From RUG369 sp050949645 (GTDB taxonomy: Bacteria; Planctomycetota; Planctomycetia; Pirellulales; Thermoguttaceae), in contig JBMNGC010000001.1 of the NCBI GenBank assembly GCA_050949645.1, positions 2,046,001-2,110,000 on the forward strand: 64,000 nucleotides of DNA. Direction: 5' to 3'. Both the position numbers and the translations under genes were made by a program. Shown here piece after piece: positions 9,584 through 18,694 of the stretch (within the stretch, counting starts at the first letter, position 1; each line of letters starts with the position of its first letter). The notes beneath the pieces are model-generated. The model saw nothing but the letters and a program-made list of their open reading frames with translations, did not search any database and had not been told where the DNA came from.

Positions 9584-11425
9584 ATGTGCTACCGATTTCT
9601 TCGCGTTCTGCGAATCCTCATCGCCGTCTTTGTGCTCACGGCGACCGTGCTCTTCTTCGTCGACCTTAGCGGCTACACGCTTGAGCTTCCTACCCGGGTC
9701 GCGAAACTCATCTGGAAAGAAAATGCGGAAGCTCACGTCGATCAGCTCGCGTTCCTGAACTGGATCTCCGCGATTCCGAAAATCCAGTTCATCCCGGCGC
9801 TCCTCGCCGGAAGCTGGATCGCCTTCGCGGTCCTCTTCATCGCGACGCGCACCTTCGGACGCGTCTACTGCTCCATTATCTGTCCCCTGGGGATCCTCCA
9901 GGACGTTTTCTCCTTTTTCGGTCGCCACGTCGTTCGCTTCTTCTCGCGCGTCCCGCTCCCCAAGACGGCCACGAAAGCCGCCGAAGGCGCGAAGAAGCCC
10001 GCGAAACCGATCAAACGCCGGCGACCGCCCCTCCGAAACTATAAATATATGGAGAACCCGCGAGCGGTCCGCAACGCGTTCCTCATCCTCGCGCTCGCCT
10101 CGACCTTCATTGGCGGCGCCTACTTCGCGCTCCTGGAACCCTACAGCATTTTTGGTCGCATTTCGGTCAACGTCTTCAAGCCGATCGTGACGGTTGCGAA
10201 CAACGCGCTCTTCAAATTTTACGAAGCGCGCGACGTCTACGACAAGTTCTACTACGTCACGCTCCGTCCGGAGAGTATCGGCGCGCTGGTCACGGGCGTT
10301 GTCTCCTTCTTCGTCGTCCTGATCTTCGCGGGCGGCTGGGGACGACTCTACTGCAACTCGGTGTGCCCCGTCGGAACGATTCTCGGCGCGCTCGCGTGCC
10401 GGTCGCGCCTCGGGACGCAAATCGATAAGGAAAAATGCATCAAGTGCGGTATGTGCGCGAAACGATGCAAAAGCTCCTGCATCGATACGAAGAATATGAC
10501 GGTCGACGCGACGCGCTGCGTCGTCTGCTTCGACTGCTTCTCCGCGTGCAAGGTGGACGCGCTCTTCTACGGTCCGCGGCGTCGCGCGCCGATGACCGAC
10601 GAGGACGCGAAGAAAGAGGTCGCTGAGCAGGAACAAAAAGAGCGTCTTGAAGCGGAAAAGGCGACCGTTCTTCGCGAACTTGAAGGTTTCGACCGCGGTA
10701 AGCGCGACTTCATCGCGCTCTCGCTCGCCGCGACGACCGCCGCGATCACGAGCGTCGCGCTCGGCGACGATCCGAGTTCCTCCGCCGCGTCGAACGACGC
10801 CCCGATACCGCTCCCCGCCGACCCCGAGAAGCCGGACGATTACGGCCTCACGCCCTATAAGCGTCAGCGCACGAGCGTCCCGCCTGGCGCCAAGTCGCGC
10901 CACAATTTTGAACGCCGATGCGTCGGATGCCACCTCTGCGTCACGCACTGCCCTCAGCACGTGATCAAGCCTTGCGGGCTCGAAAATGGTCTCAAGGGCT
11001 TCATGCAGCCGCGCCTTGACTTCACGCACGGATTCTGCAACTACGACTGCACGATTTGCGGCGAAGTATGCCCCACCCGCGCGATTAAGCCCCTCGAGCT
11101 GGAGAAGAAGCGCCGCGTTCAGACGGGCCAGGTCGTCTTTATCCTCGAGAACTGCATCGTTTACGCGCAAGAGACAAGCTGCGGAGCGTGCTCCGAACAC
11201 TGTCCGACCCAGGCGCTGCGCATGGTCCCCTATAAGGGAACGCTCACGATTCCTGAGCCCGACCTCGAGCTATGCGTCGGCTGCGGCGGCTGCGAGTTCA
11301 TCTGCCCCGCGCGACCATTCCGCGCCGTCTATATCGAAGGTCTCGACGTCCACGGCAAAGCGCGAGAGATTGAACGTATCGACGCCGAGCCGGTCGACCT
11401 TGACGATATCGATTTCGGATTCTAA
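9584..11425 (+). CDS. Membrane-bound polyferredoxin (NapH/MauN-like plus multiple 4Fe-4S domains)
   Basis: A 613-aa protein. The N-terminal third has about five hydrophobic helices with two NapH-type cysteine loops (YCSIICPLG and YCNSVCPVG). Then come ferredoxin motifs CIKCGMCAKRC and CVVCFDCFSAC, a second hydrophobic Tat-like stretch (KRDFIALSLAATTAA), and a C-terminal domain with CVGCHLCVTHCP, CTICGEVCP, CGACSEHCP and CVGCGGCEFICP. This probably passes electrons from a quinol or ferredoxin pool across the membrane to a periplasmic acceptor. It is downstream of the DUF362 gene and plausibly its partner. The mid-protein Tat-like segment suggests fusion of a NapH-like and a NapG-like polypeptide. 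Confidence 0.85.
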   Translation: MCYRFLRVLRILIAVFVLTATVLFFVDLSGYTLELPTRVAKLIWKENAEAHVDQLAFLNWISAIPKIQFIPALLAGSWIAFAVLFIATRTFGRVYCSIICPLGILQDVFSFFGRHVVRFFSRVPLPKTATKAAEGAKKPAKPIKRRRPPLRNYKYMENPRAVRNAFLILALASTFIGGAYFALLEPYSIFGRISVNVFKPIVTVANNALFKFYEARDVYDKFYYVTLRPESIGALVTGVVSFFVVLIFAGGWGRLYCNSVCPVGTILGALACRSRLGTQIDKEKCIKCGMCAKRCKSSCIDTKNMTVDATRCVVCFDCFSACKVDALFYGPRRRAPMTDEDAKKEVAEQEQKERLEAEKATVLRELEGFDRGKRDFIALSLAATTAAITSVALGDDPSSSAASNDAPIPLPADPEKPDDYGLTPYKRQRTSVPPGAKSRHNFERRCVGCHLCVTHCPQHVIKPCGLENGLKGFMQPRLDFTHGFCNYDCTICGEVCPTRAIKPLELEKKRRVQTGQVVFILENCIVYAQETSCGACSEHCPTQALRMVPYKGTLTIPEPDLELCVGCGGCEFICPARPFRAVYIEGLDVHGKAREIERIDAEPVDLDDIDFGF

Positions 11426-11453
11426 GAGAGATTCGGCGATCCGAACGATACAT

Positions 11454-11487
11454 AGGGCCTTTTCCGATGGAAAGGGCCCTTTTTTTG
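11454..11487 (+). terminator. Terminator of the polyferredoxin gene
   Basis: AGGGCCTTT pairs with AAGGGCCCT across a short loop and is followed by seven T. Confidence 0.8.
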
Positions 11488-11498
11488 TAGATAGGGCG

Positions 11499-12158
11499 CT
11501 ATTTTACGGAGAAATTTTCGCCGCTCTTGTCCTCGTCGCGAACGGAGAATTTACCGCGATAGTCCGGAAAGGCGGTGACGCAACGCAGCTCGTTGTCGAC
11601 GAGGTCCGCCACGACGCGGATCGGCACTCCGTAACGCTCCTCGACGCAGTAATACCGGTCGGGCGCCGTTCCGTCGGCGGAGATCGGGCCGGGGTCCTCC
11701 TGGCGGCGCCACTGCGCGTTCGGGTCCGCGAGAACGTCGGAGACCTCGAACATGAAGCGGTCGTTCGTCCAGAACGCCGGAATCTGCGTCTTGCCGAACT
11801 TCGCCGCGTCAGGGTTCGCGTGGCCCCCGGACCAACCGCTGACGGTCGTCGCGATCACCGGTTCGTTGAAGAGCGTCGACTCGACGGCGCGCACGACCGG
11901 CTCGCCCTCGAGAATATGGCGCGTTCGTTCCGAATCGACAAGGTTCACGCCGGTGCGCTCCGCGTTGAGCGCAAGCTGCTCCCGAAGGTACGAATAGCGC
12001 GCGTAACGCTGAGAAAGGCTGCTCGCAACGGAGATCGAGGCTCGTGTGGCGCGTTGGACGCGATATTTCCCGATCGGCTCGCGCCAGGGTCGACGTTCGA
12101 CGACATGAATACTCGCCAATTTTCCTTTGGAATCCAAGACGCGTATAATCGAACCCAT
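11499..12158 (-). CDS. Hypothetical protein, unrecognised
   Basis: A 219-aa soluble protein with no signal peptide or membrane segment. The ATG at 12158 is chosen because GGGGAGGGG lies just upstream; a 13-codon extension upstream has no such site. Visible features are an Arg-rich N-terminal third (about residues 25-75), a Gly-rich SGWSGGHANPDAAKFG stretch, and a C-terminal RYYCVEERYGVPIRVVADLVD segment. No family was recognised. It converges with the polyferredoxin gene across the terminator at 11454-11487 and is downstream of trpS on the same strand, but a strong terminator does not separate it from its own promoter, so it is likely monocistronic. Confidence 0.7.
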   Translation of the reverse strand: MGSIIRVLDSKGKLASIHVVERRPWREPIGKYRVQRATRASISVASSLSQRYARYSYLREQLALNAERTGVNLVDSERTRHILEGEPVVRAVESTLFNEPVIATTVSGWSGGHANPDAAKFGKTQIPAFWTNDRFMFEVSDVLADPNAQWRRQEDPGPISADGTAPDRYYCVEERYGVPIRVVADLVDNELRCVTAFPDYRGKFSVRDEDKSGENFSVK

Positions 12159-12246
12159 AGGCCCCTCCCCTTCTCTCTTGTTCCTGAATCGTGCCAACGT
12201 TGCGAATCAACGGTTGCACATTCCGCGCCAATTTTTCTCCAAGAAT

Positions 12247-12284
12247 ATAAAAAGACGCGCGTTCTTGAGAAAAACGCGCGTCTT
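12247..12284 (-). terminator. Terminator of trpS
   Basis: A perfect 12-bp stem (AAGACGCGCGTT, 12252-12263, pairing with 12273-12284) is followed on the minus strand by CTTTTTATA. Confidence 0.8.
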
Positions 12285-12317
12285 CTACGGGTTCGTCCTA
12301 TTGTGCGGCGCCCTTCG

Positions 12318-13304
12318 TCAGACTCGCCCGAGACCGACGAGCCGACGGACCTTGTCGTAAGTCTCTTCCGCGATCGGTCGTACGAATTCTCGTCCGCGGT
12401 CGAGCGTCTCGTCGACGATCCCCGACTGCATGACCTCCTTGAAGCGACTCTGGAACTCCATGAGTTTCGTCACGACGACTTCCGCGACTTCCTTCTTGAG
12501 GTCGCCGTATCGCGCGTCGGCGAATCGTTCCTCCGCCTCCTGAATCGTGACGTCGGCGAAGCACGCGTAGATCGTGAGGAGATTGGAGACGCCCGGCTTC
12601 TTCTCTTCGTCGAAGTAGACCTTCGTGTCGGAGTCGGTGACGGCGCTCATGATCTTTTTGCGGATCGACTTTTCAGGGTCGGAGAGGAAGATGGAGCCCT
12701 TCGGATTCTCCGCGCTCTTACTCATCTTCTTCTCAGGATGGAGCAGGTCCCTTATCTTCGCGCCGACCTTCGGAATGAGGGGCTCGGGCACGACGAACGT
12801 TTCGCCATATTTCGAGTTGAATCGCTGCGCGAGGTTGCGGCATAATTCCACATGCTGCTTCTGGTCGATTCCGGTCGGCACGTAATCGGCGTTATAGAGG
12901 AGGATATCCGCCGCCATGAGTACGGGATAAGTGAAGAGTCCGCATCCGATTTCCCTCTTACCCGTCGTTTTCGCCTTAAACTGGGTCATCCTTGAGAGTT
13001 CGCCGATGTAGGCCTGACATTCGAGGATCCACGAGAGATTGGCGTGCTCCGGAATTTCAGACTGGATGTAAATATGATTCGTTTCAGGGGAAACGCCGCA
13101 CGCGATGTACATTCCTACAATTTCACGCACGCGCCGATGGAGCGTCTCCGCGTCCTGCGGAACCGTTATCGAGTGCATATCCGGTACAAAAAGGAACGTT
13201 TCATATTCCTTTTCATAGTTGATAACCTGTCTGATACTACCGACGTAATTGCCAATGGTCAGCTCGCCGCTCGGCTGAAGACCCGTTAATAATCTCTTAC
13301 TCAT
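12318..13304 (-). CDS. trpS: Tryptophanyl-tRNA synthetase
   Basis: Charges tRNA-Trp. The 328-aa protein has the class I motifs of TrpRS: PSGELTIGNYVG (HIGH-equivalent) near the N-terminus and KKMSKS near residue 195, plus DMHSIT, LMAADILLYNADYVP and GIDQKQHVEL. The start at 13304 (MSKRLLTGLQPSG) is chosen because it has GAGG eight bases upstream and matches the family N-terminus; upstream in-frame codons give a basic, unconserved extension. Confidence 0.95.
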   Translation of the reverse strand: MSKRLLTGLQPSGELTIGNYVGSIRQVINYEKEYETFLFVPDMHSITVPQDAETLHRRVREIVGMYIACGVSPETNHIYIQSEIPEHANLSWILECQAYIGELSRMTQFKAKTTGKREIGCGLFTYPVLMAADILLYNADYVPTGIDQKQHVELCRNLAQRFNSKYGETFVVPEPLIPKVGAKIRDLLHPEKKMSKSAENPKGSIFLSDPEKSIRKKIMSAVTDSDTKVYFDEEKKPGVSNLLTIYACFADVTIQEAEERFADARYGDLKKEVAEVVVTKLMEFQSRFKEVMQSGIVDETLDRGREFVRPIAEETYDKVRRLVGLGRV

Positions 13305-13606
13305 TAGAATTGCCTCAAATTGATGACTCCGGGGCTCATAAGCCCCTCGCGGTCGAATCATTATACGCGTTTTACGCACCTTTTCCAGCGCCGGGCAGAG
13401 CGTCGAATTCCCATATTCTGAACGCGCTTTAGCTACTGGACGCGCGGATTAAAGATTGGTAGAATTAAACGGACGTCGAAATCGCCCTCGCGAGTCGATT
13501 TTGGCGCGACGTCGTCTCTGCTCGCGCGTCGCGATCGAGGGCGTCTCGTGCGCGTTGAAGCGCGACGAATTATACAAAAACGCATACTTATAAATGGAAG
13601 TGCACT

Positions 13607-14821
13607 ATGGAATTCCACGAACTGATCCAGTCCCTTAAGAGCGACAGCGGCGGCAAAATTGTTATGGTTGTCTCCGACGGTATCGGCGGTCTCCCGCTCG
13701 AGCCGGGCGGCCCCACCGAACTTGAAGCGGCGAACACCCCGAACCTCGACGCGCTCGCCGCGAAAGGCGTGAGCGGCATGTCCACCCCCATCCTGCCAGG
13801 GATTACGCCCGGCAGCGGCCCCGGCCACCTCGGGATGTTCGGGTACGATCCTCTCGTTTACCAGATCGGTCGAGGAGTTCTCGAAGCGGCAGGCATTGCC
13901 TTTCCGATCACCCCTCAGGACGTTTGCGTCCGCTGCAACTTCTGCACCGTCGACGATCAGGGGCTCATCACGGACCGTCGAGCGGGCCGTATCCCGACAG
14001 AAGAGAGCACGAAAGTCGTTGAACTCCTGAAGGCGGTGAAGATCCCTGGCGTCGAAGTCTTCGTCGAGCCGGTCAAAGAGCACCGTTTCGTCGTGGTTTT
14101 CCGCGGCGAAGGGCTCGGCGGCGACGTTTTGGACACCGATCCGCAGCGCACCGGCGCCGCGCCCCTTGACCCCGTCGCCAAGGACCCCGCGAGCGAAAAA
14201 ACAGCACAAATCGCGAAGGAATTCTTCAACCAGGCTTGCGCGATCCTCAAGGATCAGCCTAAAGCGAACTGCCTCACGATGCGCGGTTTCGCGACGAAGC
14301 CGAACCTTCCGAGCTACGAAGAGTTCTACGGCCTGAAAGCCGCCGCGATCGCGGTCTACCCGATGTACAAGGGCCTCGCGAGCCTCGCGGGCATGGACCT
14401 CGTCGGCAACCCCACGAACCTTGACGAAGAAGTCGAAGTCCTCAAGGAGAATTGGGATAAGTACGACTTCTTCTTCCTCCACTGGAAGTACACGGACAGC
14501 CGCGGCGAAGACGGCGATTTCGAAGCGAAACGCAAGATGGTCGAAGAGCTCGACCGCGTCCTGCCCGGTATCACCGGTCTCCTCGGCGAGAAGGACTGCA
14601 TCGTCGTCACGGGCGACCACAGCACTCCGGCGAAGATGGCTTCGCACTCCTTCCATCCGGTCCCGACCCTGATCTATTCCAAGATCTGTCGGACCGACTC
14701 GTGCCAGAAGTTTGGCGAGACCGAAGCGAATAACTTCGGCGGCCTTGGCCACTTCCGAGCGCTCTACCTCATGCCGCTCGCGATGGCGCACGCCGATCGC
14801 CTCGGTAAGTTCGGAGCGTAA
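13607..14821 (+). CDS. apgM: 2,3-bisphosphoglycerate-independent phosphoglycerate mutase, archaeal type
   Basis: Interconverts 3- and 2-phosphoglycerate in glycolysis. The 404-aa length and motifs fit the ApgM branch of the alkaline phosphatase superfamily: MVVSDGIGG (metal-binding Asp), ELEAANTPNLDALA, GITPGSGPGHLGMFGYDP (active-site Ser region), FFFLHWKYTDSRGEDGD, and the C-terminal metal ligands in VVTGDHSTP and HSFHPVP. It is followed by the duplicated thioredoxin-like block. Confidence 0.93.
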   Translation: MEFHELIQSLKSDSGGKIVMVVSDGIGGLPLEPGGPTELEAANTPNLDALAAKGVSGMSTPILPGITPGSGPGHLGMFGYDPLVYQIGRGVLEAAGIAFPITPQDVCVRCNFCTVDDQGLITDRRAGRIPTEESTKVVELLKAVKIPGVEVFVEPVKEHRFVVVFRGEGLGGDVLDTDPQRTGAAPLDPVAKDPASEKTAQIAKEFFNQACAILKDQPKANCLTMRGFATKPNLPSYEEFYGLKAAAIAVYPMYKGLASLAGMDLVGNPTNLDEEVEVLKENWDKYDFFFLHWKYTDSRGEDGDFEAKRKMVEELDRVLPGITGLLGEKDCIVVTGDHSTPAKMASHSFHPVPTLIYSKICRTDSCQKFGETEANNFGGLGHFRALYLMPLAMAHADRLGKFGA

Positions 14822-14888
14822 CCCCCCCCATAAGACGCCGGCGCGTCGCATGGGACGCGTCCGGCGCGCTACCCCGAAAGGGACTGCA

Positions 14889-15978
14889 ATGAACCGCTCG
14901 CAATGTCTAATACTGGCCCTCAGCGCCGCGCTATGCCTCGTTGGCGCACCCCAAACCGAAGGCGTCGCCGCAGCCGGACGACGTTATCTCAACCCCTAAC
15001 GCCGCGTCGCAGATCGACGACGCCATCGAAGCCCCTGAAGTCGCGCCGGACGACTTCGAGATCGACGCGGAGCCCGGCGATGCGACCGCGTTTGACAACG
15101 CTGGGGAAGAAATCAATTTTGGACCCGGCGTACCGTGCGTGCCAACCGTAGCCGACGTCCCGCTGGAATTCCTGACGCCCGCGGAAGACTTTGAGATCGA
15201 CGCGGAGCCCGGAGAAGTCACGGCCATTAAAGCGCTGGAGGATTTCGAAGAGTTTCGCGCTGCGCATCAGATCTCCGTCGTTCAGTATGTTGACGACGAG
15301 AGCCCCGCAAGCCTCACCCTCGAAACGAAATTCCCCCTCATAGCGGGCTACTTTGAGAAGGACGAGATTGGGTTCGCGCGGGTCGATCTCGACGAAAACC
15401 CCGATATTAGGTCTGCGTTCTACCCAGGTCCATTACCCTGTACCGTCGTCTTCTACCGTAACCCGGCCAATTTCGGCGGTTTCTTGGCGCGGCCCATCTT
15501 CGCACACCGGGTCCTTGGCGTCCATCCACAGGAGATCATGGACGTTATTCAGGACGTCGTCGATGATCCCGTAGCCGCAATGAACCCCGCGCCGAAATCC
15601 CCGACGTCCGAGGAGATCGCCATGATCCTCGCGCAGTCCGGCGGAGCCAAGCGCATTATTACGCAGGAAGAGATCGACGAGTTACGCAAACGGCATCAGA
15701 TCTCCGTCCACACAGTCCCTTACAACGCACCGGAATTCCTGTCGGCCACGTACGGCTTCAAGATCAACGCGAAGCCAGGCAAAGTCACGCTCCTTAAAAC
15801 GCAGGATGATTTAAACGAGTTTACCGATGCGCATGATATCACCGTCGTCGAGTTTCTCGACCCCCGACGTCCCGAAAGCCGCGTTCTCGAAACAAATTTC
15901 CCCCTCTTAGCGGGTTACTTTGAGAAGGACGGGATCGCGTTCGCGCGGGTCGACGATCTCGACGTGGACGCGGAATGA
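14889..15978 (+). pseudogene. Frameshifted exported thioredoxin-fold paralogue
   Basis: An ATG at 14889 opens a signal peptide (SQCLILALSAALCLVG) that runs into a stop at 14997-14999. One base shift near 14950-14980 joins it to an open frame running to 15978. That frame encodes at least two degenerate thioredoxin-like repeats, marked by IDAEPG, then E-DFEEF--AHQISVVQ or LNEFTDAHDITVVE, then FPLIAGYFEKD. These match the two domains of the intact gene at 16246-17445, but the CxxC active sites are missing (DDESPAS and DPRRPES occupy the positions). It is probably the decayed first copy of a tandem duplication. Confidence 0.75.
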
Positions 15979-16025
15979 CGGACGTCGCGAAACCGAATTA
16001 GCGACTCGATAGATCGCGCCGTAGC
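15975..16025 (+). pseudogene. Remnant of the 5' end of rnpA
   Basis: The stop of the decayed thioredoxin-like frame overlaps ATGACGGACG, and the next ~45 bases closely match the first ~50 bases of the intact rnpA at 17442, but with in-frame stops. The same stop/start ATGA overlap occurs at the intact copy, which supports duplication of the whole junction. Confidence 0.7.
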
Positions 16026-16037
16026 GCCGCACTCCGG

Positions 16038-16078
16038 CGCTTCCAGAACTCTCGCCCCCTGCGAGAGTTCTGGAAGCG
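16038..16078. repeat. Perfect 18-bp inverted repeat sharing sequence with yidD
   Basis: Arms CGCTTCCAGAACTCTCGC (16038-16055) and GCGAGAGTTCTGGAAGCG (16061-16078) are perfect complements around a 5-base CCCCT loop. The right arm is identical to 17921-17938 inside yidD. There is no T tract, so it is not a standard terminator; it is probably a rearrangement product of the decayed duplicate. Confidence 0.8.
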
Positions 16079-16245
16079 AACCGCGTTACGACGCGCAAGT
16101 TCGCGAAGAAGACAAATATTCCGAGCGACGAGGAATTTTACGACCTGGAACCGCCGGTCGCCTCGTCAAGTTCGGCGCACATACCCAAAAGTCGTCGACG
16201 CGTCGCAGCGACGCGCGCCGACGCATCCACCTGAAAGGAGCTGTT

Positions 16246-17445
16246 ATGAACCGCACGAAACTATTCTTCTTGCTGGTCCTCGGCGTCACGGCGCTATGCG
16301 TCTTCGCTTGCCGACGATCTGAAGACCCCAGCAAACCGGCGAAGCGGGCGTCCAACTCCGTCAATTACTCCGCCGCGCAGCCCGGCGACGTCGTCATGCT
16401 CGAATCGGCGGAGGCGTTCGAGGATTTCATCGAGAACGCTGAAATCGCCGTCGTCAAGTTCGGCGCCGAATGGTGCCGACCCTGCCAGCAGCTTGACCCT
16501 GAACTCGATAAAATCGCGGGCCATTTCGCCGCGTCGAGCGCTTCCTTCGCGCGCGTCGACGTCGACGCGCTCCCCGAGCTCGCACAATCCCTCGCCGTTG
16601 GACCAATTCCCGATACGCGTATCTTCTACGACGGTCGTCAATACCTCCAGACGCTTGGCAACCGTCCGCAAGTCATTGCGAACGCGGTTGAAAGTCTCCG
16701 TCAAGAAGTGGCCGAGCCCGCCGTCGTCGACGATCCTGTCGAGGCGCTCGCCGAGGCGACGAGTTCCGAAGACGAGATCGTCTTTGACGAGAACTTCCCG
16801 ATCGACCCCGACGCGGTCCTTGGTTTCCCGACCTCCGACGGCTTCACGCTTGACGTCGAGCCCGGCGAAATCTCGGTCGTTGAAACGCAGGACGATCTCG
16901 CCGATCTTCTCCAGGCGAACGATTTCGTCGTCGTCAAGTTCGGCGCCGTCTGGTGCCCCCCGTGCCGCGCGCTCGAAGCGAAACTCCCGCTCCTGGCGGG
17001 CTACTTTGAGGAAGACGGCGTCGCGTTCGCCATGATCGACACCGACGACAGCCCCGATCTTGCGATCGACTACGGCGTCGGACCGATCCCCGACGTCCGA
17101 ATCTTCTACCAGGGTAAGGTCGTCGGCCAAGTCGTCGGCAACTATCCTCAGGAGATCATGGACGCGATCCAAGAGGTCGTCGACGACCCTAGCGCCGCCA
17201 TCGCGATCGTCCCCCACGAGCCGTTCGACGACGATGACGCCGACGTCGAAGAGGACCTCGACGAGGAAGGCGACGTCGATGAAGACGACGCCTTTGACGC
17301 CGACGATCTCGATTTCGAAGACGACGCCTCTGACGCGGACGATCTCGATTTCGGAGACGACGACGCGTCTGACGCGGACGAACTCGACTTCGGAGACGAC
17401 GACGTCGGTTTTGACGCGTACGAACTCGAAGAGATCGCGGAATGA
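16246..17445 (+). CDS. Lipoprotein with two thioredoxin domains and an acidic repeat tail
   Basis: A 399-aa protein. It has a lipoprotein-type signal (hydrophobic stretch, then VFAC at about residues 19-22). Two thioredoxin domains follow, with active sites WCRPC (about residue 82) and WCPPC (about residue 241), each followed by a GPIPDxRIFY segment carrying the cis-Pro. The C-terminal ~70 residues are an Asp/Glu-rich tail with repeats of the form DASDADDLDFGDDD. The likely role is a periplasmic thiol-disulfide oxidoreductase. It overlaps rnpA by 4 bases (ATGA) and so is coupled to the rnpA-yidD operon, an unusual partner. A decayed paralogue lies immediately upstream. Confidence 0.88.
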   Translation: MNRTKLFFLLVLGVTALCVFACRRSEDPSKPAKRASNSVNYSAAQPGDVVMLESAEAFEDFIENAEIAVVKFGAEWCRPCQQLDPELDKIAGHFAASSASFARVDVDALPELAQSLAVGPIPDTRIFYDGRQYLQTLGNRPQVIANAVESLRQEVAEPAVVDDPVEALAEATSSEDEIVFDENFPIDPDAVLGFPTSDGFTLDVEPGEISVVETQDDLADLLQANDFVVVKFGAVWCPPCRALEAKLPLLAGYFEEDGVAFAMIDTDDSPDLAIDYGVGPIPDVRIFYQGKVVGQVVGNYPQEIMDAIQEVVDDPSAAIAIVPHEPFDDDDADVEEDLDEEGDVDEDDAFDADDLDFEDDASDADDLDFGDDDASDADELDFGDDDVGFDAYELEEIAE

Positions 17446-17870
17446 CGGACGGCGAGAAACCGAGCTATCGGCTCGACAGGTCGCGTCGCCTGAAGCTTGA
17501 GAACGAGTTTCGGCGCGTCTATCGGTTTCGCGTTCGCGTCTCGAGCGGCGCGCTCGCCGTATGCTGCGCGCCGACCGCGCCCGACCGACCCGCGCGACTG
17601 GGAATCTCCGTCTCCAAAAGGGTCGTCAAGAAGGCGTTCTTGCGCAATCGTTGGAAACGACTGATCAGGGAAGCGTTTCGTCTTCAGTTTTACGACTTTC
17701 CGCAAGGGTTCGACTTCATCGCGATTCCGCGTCGTCAAGACCCTTTTCCGAGCTATTCGGAGGTCGCGACGGAGTTCCTCTCCCTTGCGCGCCGCGCCGC
17801 GCGTAAAGCGACGGACGTTTCGAACCGTCGCGCGTCGCGCGCGCCCGAAACGGACGGCGAACGCTCATGA
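17442..17870 (+). CDS. rnpA: Ribonuclease P protein component
   Basis: The protein subunit of RNase P, which matures tRNA 5' ends. It is 142 aa; the signature RLGISVSKRVVKKAFLRNRW-KR-IREAFR is intact. The start overlaps the stop of the upstream thioredoxin gene (ATGA) and its own stop overlaps yidD, indicating translational coupling. The usual neighbour rpmH is not seen. Confidence 0.93.
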   Translation: MTDGEKPSYRLDRSRRLKLENEFRRVYRFRVRVSSGALAVCCAPTAPDRPARLGISVSKRVVKKAFLRNRWKRLIREAFRLQFYDFPQGFDFIAIPRRQDPFPSYSEVATEFLSLARRAARKATDVSNRRASRAPETDGERS

Positions 17871-18157
17871 ACGACGCACTCGATCATTCGAACTGTTCCC
17901 GGCGCGTCCTCGCGCGCCTTGCGAGAGTTCTGGAAGCGCCGCGGCGACTCCTGCTCAACGCGCTTATCGCCTCCGCGAGGTTCTATCAGGTCGCCGTGAG
18001 TCCGATGCTCGGACCCCATTGTCGCTACACGCCGACGTGCAGCCAATATTGCATCCTTGCTCTTCGCAAGCATGGGATCATTCTCGGACTTCTCAAGACG
18101 TTCTGGCGAATTCTCCGTTGCCATCCCTTCAGCAAAGGAGGCTACGATCCCCCTTGA
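17867..18157 (+). CDS. yidD: Membrane protein insertion efficiency factor
   Basis: A 96-aa YidD with the family core YQVAVSPMLGPHCRYTPTCSQY, KHG, and C-HPFSKGGYDPP at the C-terminus. It assists YidC-dependent membrane protein insertion and normally sits beside rnpA, as here (4-base overlap). Bases 17921-17938 recur as an arm of the inverted repeat at 16038-16078. Confidence 0.93.
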   Translation: MNDALDHSNCSRRVLARLARVLEAPRRLLLNALIASARFYQVAVSPMLGPHCRYTPTCSQYCILALRKHGIILGLLKTFWRILRCHPFSKGGYDPP

Positions 18158-18226
18158 CGCCGCGCGCGGCGGCAGTCGTCCAACCGTCCGTCGTCCTCGC
18201 GACTTGCGGACGAGTCAGGCCTAACA

Positions 18227-18694
18227 ATGAAAATGAAGTTTAATTGCTCGAATTGCGGAGCGCCCTTGACCGCCGACTCCGCAACGGCGCATCGGCGCGT
18301 TCGTTGTCCTAAATGCAAGGGCGAGATCGTCATCCCCGATTTGCTCGGCGCCGTCCTTTCCGATCCGAACGATAGCTCTTCCTTCGCGATCGACGCGCCC
18401 ACTTCCCAGGATTCGACGATCGTCGAACAGCCTTTCGACGTTAACGGCGTCGACGACTTCGAGCTCGTCGCGGACGTTCCGGGTCGCTTCGAGCCGCCCG
18501 CGCCGGACCCCGACGATCCGATGCTCCGCCTCTTCCCCGATTTCATCCCGAACCCGTTCCAGATCTCCTACCCCCTCGACGAGACGGTCGACGAAGACGA
18601 CCTGGAGGATGAGGAACAGGACTTTGTCGACTCGAAGATGCCAAGCGTCGACGAACTTATTTCCGGACAGCCGGAAGGGGAAACCGATCTATGA
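18227..18694 (+). CDS. Zinc-ribbon protein with acidic tail
   Basis: A 155-aa protein. The N-terminus has a zinc ribbon, CSNCGAPL then CPKCKGEI (CxxC, 17 residues, CxxC), of the kind common in planctomycete proteins. The rest is Asp/Glu/Pro-rich and probably disordered, with no membrane segment. It overlaps queC by 4 bases (ATGA). Function is unknown; coupling to queC may be incidental. Confidence 0.8.
   Translation: MKMKFNCSNCGAPLTADSATAHRRVRCPKCKGEIVIPDLLGAVLSDPNDSSSFAIDAPTSQDSTIVEQPFDVNGVDDFELVADVPGRFEPPAPDPDDPMLRLFPDFIPNPFQISYPLDETVDEDDLEDEEQDFVDSKMPSVDELISGQPEGETDL

Noticed and set aside
9530..11200. 556-codon minus-strand open frame antisense to the polyferredoxin
   Set aside because: It is the reverse shadow of a gene with strong cysteine motifs.
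10986..12845. 619-codon plus-strand open frame
   Set aside because: Overlaps the polyferredoxin end and the antisense of two minus-strand genes; composition Ser/Arg-rich, crosses a terminator.
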